The notes beneath the pieces were generated by a model. The model ran no database searches. It was not told the origin of the DNA and saw nothing but the letters and a program-made list of their open reading frames with translations. This document shows, piece by piece, positions 49,254 through 56,966 of a stretch of DNA of 64,000 bases. Position 1 is the first letter of the stretch. Every line of letters begins with the position of its first letter. The stretch covers positions 1 through 64,000 of the forward strand of contig CALWIO010000005.1 of NCBI GenBank assembly GCA_944380765.1. Reading direction: 5' to 3'. Made by a program: the position numbers and the translations under genes. This DNA is from an uncultured Clostridia bacterium. GTDB lineage: Bacteria; Bacillota; Clostridia; Oscillospirales; Acutalibacteraceae.

Positions 49254-51320
49254 TTGGCAAAGCATAAGAAAGAGCGCAAAGCTTACAGCGTTGCGCTTGC
49301 CGGCAATCCTAATGTGGGCAAAAGCACGGTGTTTAACTGCCTTACGGGTATGCGTCAGCATACGGGCAACTGGGCGGGCAAAACCGTTGAAAACGCGAAA
49401 GGGCGTTACCGCTTTGAAAACGCCGAATATACGCTTATCGACCTGCCGGGAACATATTCCCTTTTCTCCCGCTCTTTTGAGGAGCAGTGCGCCGAGGAAC
49501 AGCTTTCTTTCAAAGGGTGCGACGCGGCGGTAGTGGTGGCGGACGGAAACTGCCTTGAAAGAAATCTTAACCTTGTTTTTCAGATTCGCGGAATAATTCC
49601 GAATACAGTGCTCGCCGTCAATTTGATGGACGAAGCCAAGAAAAACGGAATAAAAATTGATTTTTCCGCATTGAGCGAAGAACTGGGCATACCCGTTGTG
49701 CCTATGAGCGCGGGCAGAAACAAGGGACTTTCGGAGCTTAAAAGGACAGTAGCCGCCGTGTGCGAAAATCCAAAAACCGATATGGGAGAGCTGTTTCTGC
49801 CCGCAAATGCCGAACAGCCGGTGAAAACGCTTGCGAAAACCCTTGACGGTCTTGCGGGCGTTGATAAAAAGAATCCCTATTTCGCCATGAGAATGCTGTG
49901 CGACAGCGGCTACGCCGACCGTTTTTTCAAATATAAACCCGATTATAACGCGCAGAAAATCAAAGATATACTCAAAAATCTTTATGATGGCTCCGGCGAG
50001 GAGCTGTGCGACAGCATAACCTCCGGCATAGCCGCAAAAGCGGAAAAAACCGCGGCGGCGTGCGTACATAAATCGGAGAGCGGATATAAACGCAGGCTTG
50101 AAGCACTCGACAGAGTGTTTACCGGCAGGTTCAGCGGACCTGTTACAATGCTTTTGTTTTTGCTTTTGATACTCTGGATAACCGTTTACGGAGCCAATTA
50201 CCCCTCGCAGTGGCTTTCCGGCGTTCTGCTGGGAGCCGAGGATAAACTCGCCGGGCTTCTTACTGCCGCCGGCGCCTCTGCGTGGGTTACGGATATGCTG
50301 GTGCACGGAGGCTATAAGGTGCTCGCGTGGGTGGTTTCGGTAATGCTGCCGCCTATGGCGATTTTCTTTCCTCTGTTTACTATTCTTGAAGATTTCGGCT
50401 ATCTTCCCCGCGTGGCGTTCAATCTTGACTATTATCTTAAAAAAGCGAATACCTGCGGCAAACAGGCGCTTACAATGTGTATGGGCTTCGGGTGCAACGC
50501 GGTCGGCGTTACCGGCTGCCGTATAATCGACTCCCCGCGCGAGCGGATTATAGCCGTGCTCACTAACTGCTTTGTTCCCTGCAACGGCAGATTTCCCTCG
50601 CTTATCGCCGTTATAACAATGTTTTTCCTTGCGGGAGCGGGCGGATTTTCACAGAGCCTTCTTTCGGCGGCAATGCTCTGCGGCGTAATACTTCTCGGCG
50701 TCATATTTACCCTCGGCGTCTCAAAATTTTTAAGCAGGACATTACTTAAAGGCGTGCCTTCGTCATTTACCCTTGAACTGCCTCCGTATCGCAGACCGCA
50801 GTTTTTAAAGGTAATAGTAAGGTCGGTTTTTGACCGCACGCTTTTCGTGCTGGGCAGAGCGGCAAGCGTGGCGGCTCCCGCGGGAGTGGTAATCTGGGCG
50901 CTGGCGAATATCAGCCTTTCGGACGGTACGCTGCTTTCCTACATAACCCGTTTTATGGAGCCTGCCGGCAGAGCGCTGGGTATGGACGGAGTTATCCTGA
51001 CCGCCTTTATTTTGGGATTTCCGGCCAACGAAATAGTAATACCCGTTATGATAACCGCCTATATGCAGCAGACCGAGCTTTGCGGCTATTCCTCGCTTTT
51101 TGAGCTGCGCGGACTGCTTGAAGCCAACGGCTGGGATATAACAACGGCTTTGTGCTTTACCGTTTTCTGCCTTATGCACTGGCCCTGCTCAACAACTTTG
51201 CTGACCGTAAGAAAGGAGACCAAAAGCCTTAAATGGACTTTGCTTGCGGCGGTAATTCCCACCGCGTGCGGCGCGGGAATGTGCGCGGCGATTAACCTTG
51301 TTTCAAAATTATTCTCATAA
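49254..51320 (+). CDS. feoB: ferrous iron transporter FeoB (second locus)
   Basis: 688-residue FeoB. The G domain has G1 GNPNVGKSTVFN (17-28), G3 DLPG and G4 NLMD; the Gate repeats include MGFGCNAVGVTGCRI and NCFVPCNGRFPSL. It is clearly distinct from the copy at 32871: G1 uses VGKST rather than CGKTT and the Gate residues differ, placing it in another FeoB subgroup. The start is TTG at 49254, behind AGGGGGA. No Cys-rich partner follows. Distinct metal range or regulation is possible. Confidence 0.92.
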   Translation: MAKHKKERKAYSVALAGNPNVGKSTVFNCLTGMRQHTGNWAGKTVENAKGRYRFENAEYTLIDLPGTYSLFSRSFEEQCAEEQLSFKGCDAAVVVADGNCLERNLNLVFQIRGIIPNTVLAVNLMDEAKKNGIKIDFSALSEELGIPVVPMSAGRNKGLSELKRTVAAVCENPKTDMGELFLPANAEQPVKTLAKTLDGLAGVDKKNPYFAMRMLCDSGYADRFFKYKPDYNAQKIKDILKNLYDGSGEELCDSITSGIAAKAEKTAAACVHKSESGYKRRLEALDRVFTGRFSGPVTMLLFLLLILWITVYGANYPSQWLSGVLLGAEDKLAGLLTAAGASAWVTDMLVHGGYKVLAWVVSVMLPPMAIFFPLFTILEDFGYLPRVAFNLDYYLKKANTCGKQALTMCMGFGCNAVGVTGCRIIDSPRERIIAVLTNCFVPCNGRFPSLIAVITMFFLAGAGGFSQSLLSAAMLCGVILLGVIFTLGVSKFLSRTLLKGVPSSFTLELPPYRRPQFLKVIVRSVFDRTLFVLGRAASVAAPAGVVIWALANISLSDGTLLSYITRFMEPAGRALGMDGVILTAFILGFPANEIVIPVMITAYMQQTELCGYSSLFELRGLLEANGWDITTALCFTVFCLMHWPCSTTLLTVRKETKSLKWTLLAAVIPTACGAGMCAAINLVSKLFS

Positions 51321-51330
51321 ACCGGCAAAA

Positions 51331-51375
51331 CCCGAAAGCGAAAAGCGGCGAGCTTTGGCTTTCGGGCTTTTATTT
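51331..51375 (+). terminator. terminator after the second feoB
   Basis: CCCGAAAGC (51331-51339) pairs with GCTTTCGGG (51358-51366), followed by CTTTTATTTT. Confidence 0.8.
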
Positions 51376-51399
51376 TGCCGTATTTTTTTATAAAAATCC

Positions 51400-51428
51400 T
51401 TGACTTTTTTTAATCTTTCTGCTATCCT
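51400..51428 (+). promoter_or_regulatory. promoter of rplU-prp-rpmA
   Basis: TTGACT (51400-51405), a 17-nt spacer and TATCCT (51423-51428). Confidence 0.6.
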
Positions 51429-51435
51429 TATATAG

Positions 51436-51526
51436 CCGCATATCAGGGGGCAGTATGTCTATTTGTACTGAAAGCGGATTTTTCCCGCCCTCGATAGCGA
51501 GTCTATATTCAAGGTAGGTTATGTAA
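51436..51526 (+). ncRNA. candidate L21 ribosomal-protein leader
   Basis: About 90 nt between the promoter and rplU holds three small stems in a row: CAGTA/TACTG, GCGG/CCGC and CTCG-ATAG-CGAG, ending just before AAGGTAGG at the rplU start. An L21 leader is a known Firmicutes motif at this place; a covariance-model search would be needed to confirm membership. Confidence 0.5.
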
Positions 51527-51838
51527 ATGTACGCAATTATTGTTACCGGCGGCAAGCAGTATAAAGTAACAGACGGCGATGTCGTTTATGTTGAGAAGCT
51601 CGACGCCGAAGAGAATGCCGAAATTACCTTTGACAAGGTACTTGCAGTCGGCACGGACAGCGGAATTACCACCGGCGCTCCTTATGTTGAAGGCGCAAAG
51701 GTTACCGCTAAGGTTGTGAAAAACGGCAAGGGCAAAAAAATCACCGTTTTCACCTATAAGCCCAAAAAGAACGAGAAACGCAAGAAAGGTCACCGTCAGC
51801 CCTATACTAAGGTTGAGATAACCGCAATCAACGCGTAA
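51527..51838 (+). CDS. rplU: 50S ribosomal protein L21
   Basis: 103-residue L21: [25 protein letters not shown] at the start (in parts [14 protein letters not shown]) and [13 protein letters not shown] at the end. It binds 23S rRNA domain in the 50S subunit. Its stop overlaps the prp start (TAATG). Confidence 0.97.
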   Translation: MYAIIVTGGKQYKVTDGDVVYVEKLDAEENAEITFDKVLAVGTDSGITTGAPYVEGAKVTAKVVKNGKGKKITVFTYKPKKNEKRKKGHRQPYTKVEITAINA

Positions 51839-52161
51839 TGACAAAAGCTGTTTTTTTGTTTTCGGGAGATACGGTAATTTCTTTTGAGCTCACCGGGCAT
51901 ACGGGAGCCGCGGCGCGCGGAAGCGACATAGTTTGCAGCGCTGTTTCCTCAGCGGCTTATATGACCGCCAACACGATAATAGAAATTTTAAAACTTTCCC
52001 CGAAAGCCGAAATAAGCGACGGGCGTATGAAAATTCAGTTGAATTCGGACGACGCTCAGAAAGCAAAAAATATTACTGACGGGCTTTATCTCCATTTGAC
52101 TGAGCTTTCCCGCCAGTATCCGAACAATTTGAAAATTGAGAGAGGTGTTTTTGATGCTTAA
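51838..52161 (+). CDS. prp: ribosomal-processing cysteine protease Prp
   Basis: 107 residues. The catalytic pair is His21 in GHTG and Cys33 in [11 protein letters not shown], the spacing of the family. Prp removes the N-terminal extension of ribosomal protein L27 in Firmicutes and is essential where studied. It lies between L21 and its substrate and overlaps both (1-2 bp and 8 bp). Confidence 0.93.
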   Translation: MTKAVFLFSGDTVISFELTGHTGAAARGSDIVCSAVSSAAYMTANTIIEILKLSPKAEISDGRMKIQLNSDDAQKAKNITDGLYLHLTELSRQYPNNLKIERGVFDA

Positions 52162-52438
52162 AATAAACATTCAGTTATTCGCTCATAAAAAAGGTATGGG
52201 TTCAACAAAGAACGGCCGTGATTCCGAATCAAAAAGACTCGGCGTTAAAAAAGCGGACGGTCAGGCGGTGCTTGCCGGCAACATTATCGTTAAGCAGCGC
52301 GGAACTCACATTCATCCCGGCAACAATGTAGGCCGCGGCTCTGACGATACTCTTTTCGCTCTTATCGACGGAAAAGTTAAGTTTGAAAGAATGGGCAAGG
52401 ACAGAAAAAAAGTCAGCGTTTATGCCGTTGAGCAGTAA
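52154..52438 (+). CDS. rpmA: 50S ribosomal protein L27, with Prp-cleaved N-terminal extension
   Basis: 94-residue precursor. The N-terminus MLKINIQLF precedes [15 protein letters not shown], the mature L27 start; cleavage after Phe9 by Prp exposes the residues that reach the peptidyl-transferase centre. The ATG at 52154 lies inside the end of prp and follows AGAGGTG. The operon ends at the hairpin at 52451; obgE, often next in Firmicutes, is not present. Confidence 0.96.
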   Translation: MLKINIQLFAHKKGMGSTKNGRDSESKRLGVKKADGQAVLAGNIIVKQRGTHIHPGNNVGRGSDDTLFALIDGKVKFERMGKDRKKVSVYAVEQ

Positions 52439-52450
52439 TTAAATTTTTCG

Positions 52451-52482
52451 GCTCCCATCGCCTTGCGGTGGGAGCGTTTTTT
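52451..52482 (+). terminator. terminator after rpmA
   Basis: GCTCCCATCGC pairs with GCGGTGGGAGC around CTT, followed by GTTTTTTT. Confidence 0.93.
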
Positions 52483-52498
52483 TGCCGGAGGTGTTTTT

Positions 52499-53713
52499 TT
52501 GAAAGAATACGGCAAGAGCCATAAACTCGATTATGTTTGCTATGATATAAGAGGTCCCGTAATGGACGAGGCGAACAGAATGGAAGCGGACGGAATGCGG
52601 ATATTAAAGCTCAATATCGGCAATCCCGCGCCTTTCGGATTTACAGCGCCCGACGAGGTAATACACGATATGATGTATAATCTCACGGACTGCGAAGGGT
52701 ATTCCGATTCCAAAGGGCTTTTCTCGGCGAGGAAAGCCATAATGCAGTACTGCCAGCTTAAAGGCATTAAGGGCGTAGGCATAAAAGATATATATACCGG
52801 CAACGGCGTCAGCGAACTCATAGTTATGTCAATGCAGGGGCTTTTGGACAACGGCGACGAGATTTTGGTGCCCGCTCCCGATTATCCGCTGTGGACGGCG
52901 GCGGTCACGCTCGCCGGCGGAAACGCCGTGCATTATATGTGCGACGAGCAAAACGAATGGAATCCCGATATTGACGATATAAAGTCAAAAATAACTCCCA
53001 AAACCAAGGGTATTGTAATAATCAACCCCAATAATCCCACAGGCGCGCTTTACAGCGAAGAGGTGCTTAAAAGCATAGTTGATGTCGCGCGGAAAAATTC
53101 CCTTATTATTTTTGCCGACGAAATTTATGACCGCCTTGTTATGGACGGCTTAAAGCATACCGCCATAGCTTCGCTCGCGCCCGATGTGCCCTGCGTCAGC
53201 TTCAACGGACTTTCAAAGTCCCACAGAGTCGCCGGTTTCAGAGTGGGCTGGATGGTAATCAGCGGAGATAAAAAGAAAATAAAGGGCTATATCGAGGGGC
53301 TTAATCTGCTCTCGTCAATGCGCCTTTGCTCAAATGTGCCTGCGCAGAGCATTGTGCAGACGGCTCTGGGCGGAACTCAGAGTGTTGACGAGCTTCTGCT
53401 GCCGGGAGGCAGGGTGTATGAACAGCGCGAGCTTGTGTATAACGCGCTTAACAGTATCGAGGGCGTTTCGGCTGTCAAACCCAAGGCGGCGTTTTATATA
53501 TTCCCCAAATTCGACCGCAAAAAGTTTAATCTCCATGACGATGAAAAACTGGTGCTTGACTTTTTAAAGGAGAAAAAAGTTCTGCTCGTTCACGGAAGGG
53601 GCTTCCATTATCCCGAGCCCGACCACGCGAGAATAGTTTATCTGCCCGGTACGAGGGTTTTAAACGAGGCTATGCAAAAGCTCTCCGATTTTCTTGACGG
53701 GTACAGTCAGTAA
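52499..53713 (+). CDS. alaA: PLP-dependent aminotransferase, alanine-transaminase (AlaA) type
   Basis: 404-residue class I aminotransferase. HKLDYVCYDIRGPVMDEANR near the start (recognised as DIRGPV..EA) and NIGNPAPFGF are typical of AlaA/YugH-like enzymes that interconvert pyruvate and alanine with glutamate. NPNNPTGA and the PLP lysine in LSKSHRVAGFRVGW are intact. The start is TTG at 52499, eight bases after GGAGG; the frame is open for 12 codons upstream but there it would run through the terminator loop. It lies so close to the rpmA terminator that GGAGG begins within a few bases of the U-run. Confidence 0.88.
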   Translation: MKEYGKSHKLDYVCYDIRGPVMDEANRMEADGMRILKLNIGNPAPFGFTAPDEVIHDMMYNLTDCEGYSDSKGLFSARKAIMQYCQLKGIKGVGIKDIYTGNGVSELIVMSMQGLLDNGDEILVPAPDYPLWTAAVTLAGGNAVHYMCDEQNEWNPDIDDIKSKITPKTKGIVIINPNNPTGALYSEEVLKSIVDVARKNSLIIFADEIYDRLVMDGLKHTAIASLAPDVPCVSFNGLSKSHRVAGFRVGWMVISGDKKKIKGYIEGLNLLSSMRLCSNVPAQSIVQTALGGTQSVDELLLPGGRVYEQRELVYNALNSIEGVSAVKPKAAFYIFPKFDRKKFNLHDDEKLVLDFLKEKKVLLVHGRGFHYPEPDHARIVYLPGTRVLNEAMQKLSDFLDGYSQ

Positions 53714-53721
53714 ATAAAGCA

Positions 53722-53765
53722 AAAAACGCTTCCGGAAGTCTGCGCTTCCGGAAGCGTTTTCTTGT
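53722..53765. terminator. bidirectional terminator between alaA and the lipoprotein
   Basis: AAAACGCTTCCGGAAG pairs with CTTCCGGAAGCGTTTT around TCTGCG. Lies between convergent genes. Confidence 0.9.
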
Positions 53766-53777
53766 TTAACCCGATTT

Positions 53778-54521
53778 TTAACTTTGAAACTGTGACCAGA
53801 AATTCTCTGAACTCTCATAAAAGCTTTCGCTGTAACAGTCGTAGCAGCTGCCGTTGATGTTTACAAATTCAGGCCGGGCCGTCAGCGTGTAGGTAATTGA
53901 GCCGGTCTTGTATATCTTAAACATTGTGTGCCGCTCGGCGGCTTTTGAGGACGAAGGCATAAAGCCGACTTCCATATCGGCGGCGATTTTAACAAATGAA
54001 GAAACGCCGTCGGCGTCAAGGTCTTTTATAAATTCCCCGTTTTCGTTATATACGGAAATTTTTTCAATATCCTCTGCCGTTATATTCTGAAACGGCTTTA
54101 CCGTTTCGGGCTTTGCGCCGGCGTAAATCTTTTCAAGCTCGTCTTCAAGCTGAGAGTTTTCAAGCGGGAATTTTTTTCCGTCAACCGTGGTTAATTTCCC
54201 CGCCAAAACAATGCTGATTTCAGTACCGTCGGTTTTAATTATCCTGAAAGGATAACTTGCGCCGGAAAATTCAACCGGCTCCTGCGCGGTTTTGCCGTAA
54301 ACACAGCCGTTAAAAAATTCAATCAGCTTATCCCGGGCGGTATCGTCAAGCTCAGCGGCGCATTCCTCGTCCTGCCAGTAATACAAAGCGGAAACGCTCT
54401 TTATATCCTCCGCTTTAAGCTGTGAATAGCCGTTGTCGCCGTTTTTCTGACAACCCCAGAAAGCAAAAACGAAAATCAAAGCCGCCGAGATAACCGATAA
54501 AATGCGTAAACCATTTTTCAA
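53778..54521 (-). CDS. putative lipoprotein, unknown function
   Basis: 247 residues. With a TTG start at 54521 the protein begins MKNGLRIL, a hydrophobic stretch and FAFWGC, giving a lipidated Cys24. GAGGTG lies six bases before this TTG, which decides the start; an ATG ten codons upstream is possible but overlaps the protease gene region without a good ribosome site. The mature part appears to contain two related alpha/beta segments (EDIKSVSALYY and EDIEKISVYNE begin each), suggesting an internal duplication. Family not recognised. Only 38 bp separate it from the protease gene upstream, so it is probably cotranscribed. Confidence 0.65.
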   Translation of the reverse strand: MKNGLRILSVISAALIFVFAFWGCQKNGDNGYSQLKAEDIKSVSALYYWQDEECAAELDDTARDKLIEFFNGCVYGKTAQEPVEFSGASYPFRIIKTDGTEISIVLAGKLTTVDGKKFPLENSQLEDELEKIYAGAKPETVKPFQNITAEDIEKISVYNENGEFIKDLDADGVSSFVKIAADMEVGFMPSSSKAAERHTMFKIYKTGSITYTLTARPEFVNINGSCYDCYSESFYESSENFWSQFQS

Positions 54522-54559
54522 CTTAAACACCTCTGATTCTTTTGTTTGCATTTGCAAGA

Positions 54560-55645
54560 TCAACTCCAGTATTTACATGCGGCAGACTGAAAATACAAAT
54601 TGTTTCCAGAATAGTTGCTCCTATATATTTTCATTCCATTCGAATTAGTAGTTGTTGTAGCAGAGCCAAATAAAGGATCCATTACGCTTAAATATCCTCC
54701 AAGTATGTCTACACCAAAAACAGTAACAGCATGTCCCGTTCCGCTGCTGCTAATGAAGTTTCCCCAAACTGGTTTCCCATTTCTTAAATTATTAGAAATA
54801 ACACTATCACTTGGGACTTGTTGCTTATATGTATATCCTAATGAATAATATGTATTTAAAAGCTCTTCAATGTCAGAATGTGGTAGAGGTACATTAAAGT
54901 CAATAAGAAAATAGTTACTAGCAACATCTACGGCTGTATAATTTGTTCCATTAATATAATTAATAATACATGCCGCAGTCGCGGCCCAACAAATGTTTTG
55001 GTATGGTAATTGAGTGACATAGGATACGTTACATGAATAGTATCTTCCGATTGCTCTTGTTTGAATGGAACTATTATAACCAAGGTCTGAAGAAGCAGAG
55101 AGAGCAGAAGTATGTATTTGTTCTAAGTCTAAATTGTCAACAACTTCTGACAGCGCAACTCGGTCATTACTAATCATTCCACTAGCTGTTAACAATTCCA
55201 GTTCATTATTTGAGAAAATATAACAATTTTGTTTATCATAAATTAATGCAAATTCAGAACATAGTGTTAGTTCATGGTTTAGTTGTTCAACTAGTTGTGT
55301 GGAAATTTGATATTTTTTTTCATTGTTAATATTGATTTCAGATGCAACAGCAACTATTGTATTTTCTTGAATTAGAAGATAAATAGGCTCGCTTTCAATG
55401 AGACCTGACGATGCTAAAATATAAGTATTAATTGGACGTGAAACTTTAAGGTTAGCAAACGAAACATCTCCTAATTGAAGAGAATGTTTTATTGACTCAA
55501 TTTTTTGTAATTCAGATATAATGCCTTGCTTATATTCATCATCAGATGATGATGAATGAGTAAAAGCATATGAAGGAGTAACAATTGAAACGAAAAAAAG
55601 AAAAGATAATACAAAACAAATTGATTTAAAAATGAATTTTTTCAA
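54560..55645 (-). CDS. secreted papain-like cysteine protease (C39/C70-like)
   Basis: 361 residues starting at TTG 55645, eight bases behind GGAGG. A signal peptide (MKKFIFKSICFVLSF..., cleavage after SYA at about residue 27) precedes a propeptide-like region of about 170 residues and a C-terminal papain-fold domain. The catalytic residues are readable: Cys219 in NICWAATA, His305 in TGHAVTVFG and Asp323 in VMDPLFG, in the right order. The region before the domain could be an inhibitory propeptide. The gene is far more AT-rich than its surroundings and has its own promoter, which suggests acquisition from elsewhere. Targets are unknown. Confidence 0.8.
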   Translation of the reverse strand: MKKFIFKSICFVLSFLFFVSIVTPSYAFTHSSSSDDEYKQGIISELQKIESIKHSLQLGDVSFANLKVSRPINTYILASSGLIESEPIYLLIQENTIVAVASEININNEKKYQISTQLVEQLNHELTLCSEFALIYDKQNCYIFSNNELELLTASGMISNDRVALSEVVDNLDLEQIHTSALSASSDLGYNSSIQTRAIGRYYSCNVSYVTQLPYQNICWAATAACIINYINGTNYTAVDVASNYFLIDFNVPLPHSDIEELLNTYYSLGYTYKQQVPSDSVISNNLRNGKPVWGNFISSSGTGHAVTVFGVDILGGYLSVMDPLFGSATTTTNSNGMKIYRSNYSGNNLYFQSAACKYWS

Positions 55646-55733
55646 AATAATCGCCTCCATAGTATTATGATGTTTATTGATAATATTTTGTTAATACATC
55701 GGAAACACGCCCTTACATATATTTCATGATTTT

Positions 55734-55762
55734 AGTATATACGAAATAAACATAAAAATCAA
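55734..55762 (-). promoter_or_regulatory. promoter of the secreted protease
   Basis: Minus-strand TTGATT (55762-55757) and TATACT (55739-55734), 17 nt apart, about 90 nt upstream of the TTG start. The rest of the 245-bp gap up to spoIID is AT-rich and shows no reading frame. Confidence 0.65.
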
Positions 55763-55890
55763 TATACAAATAGAATACTTATATGAATTTCACAAAAATG
55801 TTGAATGAGGTACTCCGAAAATCATTTTGAAATACTTAATAAATTCCAATAGGATGAGAGACAGTGCGCGTAAATTGCTGCCGGCATATG

Positions 55891-56871
55891 CTATCTTATT
55901 TCCGTGCCGGGGTAATAGTGCGAAAGAATTTCCTTAAAGTCAAAACCCTGCTTTGCCATATAGTCGGCTCCGTACTGACTCATTCCCACGCCGTGACCGT
56001 ACCCCTTCACGCTGAAAGTAAAGCCGCCGTCGGCATGGCTTATTTCAAAGGTACTGCTTTTAAGCGAAAAAAGCGACCGGATTTCAGTGCCTTTAAATTT
56101 TTCTGAACCTATTGTTACGGATTTCACCATTCCCGTGCTTGTCTTTTCGGTGTTTTCTATCCAGTTTTCCGGCTCTGACTCCGGCTTTGCCCCCTGTTTC
56201 TCTGTAATGCTTTTAAAATCCTCATCGCTTATGAAAACAGTTGAGGAGTACCCGGGTGAAAGTTTGTCCGCCTCGCTGCTGACCGACACAAGATACGGGT
56301 ATTCTCCGCCCCAAACATCGGCGGCGTTCTCTGTTTTGCCGTTGCTTATCGCGTGAAAGGCGGCGGCAATCGGCTCGCCGTCATAGTACATAATAAGGTC
56401 TATAACCTCGTCAACGCATTTTTCGGTTTTTTCATAATATTCGTCATATTTGTCACCCCATTTTTCTTTCAGAGCCTCTTTGTCAAGATACGCCTGATGT
56501 GAGGAACCGCTGTCTGAAATGTCCGCCTCTCCCAGTGACTCGCTCTTGTGCAGCTTTGTGTATTCAAGCAGGGTGTGCGAAGCCACAATCTGAGCTTTGA
56601 GCGCTTCCTCATGGCAAACCGCTCCCGTTTCGGCGGCGGCGGCTCCTATAAGGTATTCCTTTAAGGTGGTTTCGGTAATATTTTTGCTGTCGGCAGACAT
56701 AACTTTTACAACGGAATTTGCAATTTCGCTGTCGCCTTTTTCGTTTTCCTCAACGGCGTCCGAAGTAAAAATTTTGTCTGAAATGGCGTCGGTAGCCTTT
56801 TGCACCGAGCACAGCGGACACAGTATCATAGCCACGCTCAGGAAAAAGCAGAGCAGGGTGTAACTTTTCAT
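55891..56871 (-). CDS. spoIID: SpoIID/LytB-domain protein (stage II sporulation protein D)
   Basis: 326 residues. An N-terminal hydrophobic anchor is followed by a linker and the SpoIID domain: EYLIGAAAAE, EALKAQIVASHT and the hallmark GYGHGVGMSQYGADYMA near the C-terminus. SpoIID is a lytic transglycosylase that degrades peptidoglycan during engulfment of the forespore. GGGAG lies eight bases before the ATG. It does not lie beside the other sporulation genes in the window. A paralogous LytB-like role is the alternative. Confidence 0.88.
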   Translation of the reverse strand: MKSYTLLCFFLSVAMILCPLCSVQKATDAISDKIFTSDAVEENEKGDSEIANSVVKVMSADSKNITETTLKEYLIGAAAAETGAVCHEEALKAQIVASHTLLEYTKLHKSESLGEADISDSGSSHQAYLDKEALKEKWGDKYDEYYEKTEKCVDEVIDLIMYYDGEPIAAAFHAISNGKTENAADVWGGEYPYLVSVSSEADKLSPGYSSTVFISDEDFKSITEKQGAKPESEPENWIENTEKTSTGMVKSVTIGSEKFKGTEIRSLFSLKSSTFEISHADGGFTFSVKGYGHGVGMSQYGADYMAKQGFDFKEILSHYYPGTEIR

Positions 56872-56888
56872 TTTATCGCTCCCTTTTG

Positions 56889-56917
56889 TTGACTTTGTTT
56901 TTGAAATGTATTAAAAT
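56889..56917 (+). promoter_or_regulatory. promoter of the citrate synthase operon
   Basis: TTGACT (56889-56894), a 17-nt spacer and TAAAAT (56912-56917), 50 nt upstream of the ATG. Confidence 0.7.
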
Positions 56918-56966
56918 AATATAGATTAAGTTGGATTATTGTATGTTTCTCACAAGGAGGTATTTT

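Noticed and set aside
48921..50306. 461-codon open frame on the minus strand
   Set aside because: It lies opposite feoA2/feoB2, has unnatural composition (Arg/His/Phe-rich runs) and no ribosome site or family match; it is a shadow of the conserved feoB.
55661..55890. mobile-element remnant beside the AT-rich protease gene
   Set aside because: No transposase fragment, terminal inverted repeats or target duplication could be seen; only the composition is unusual.
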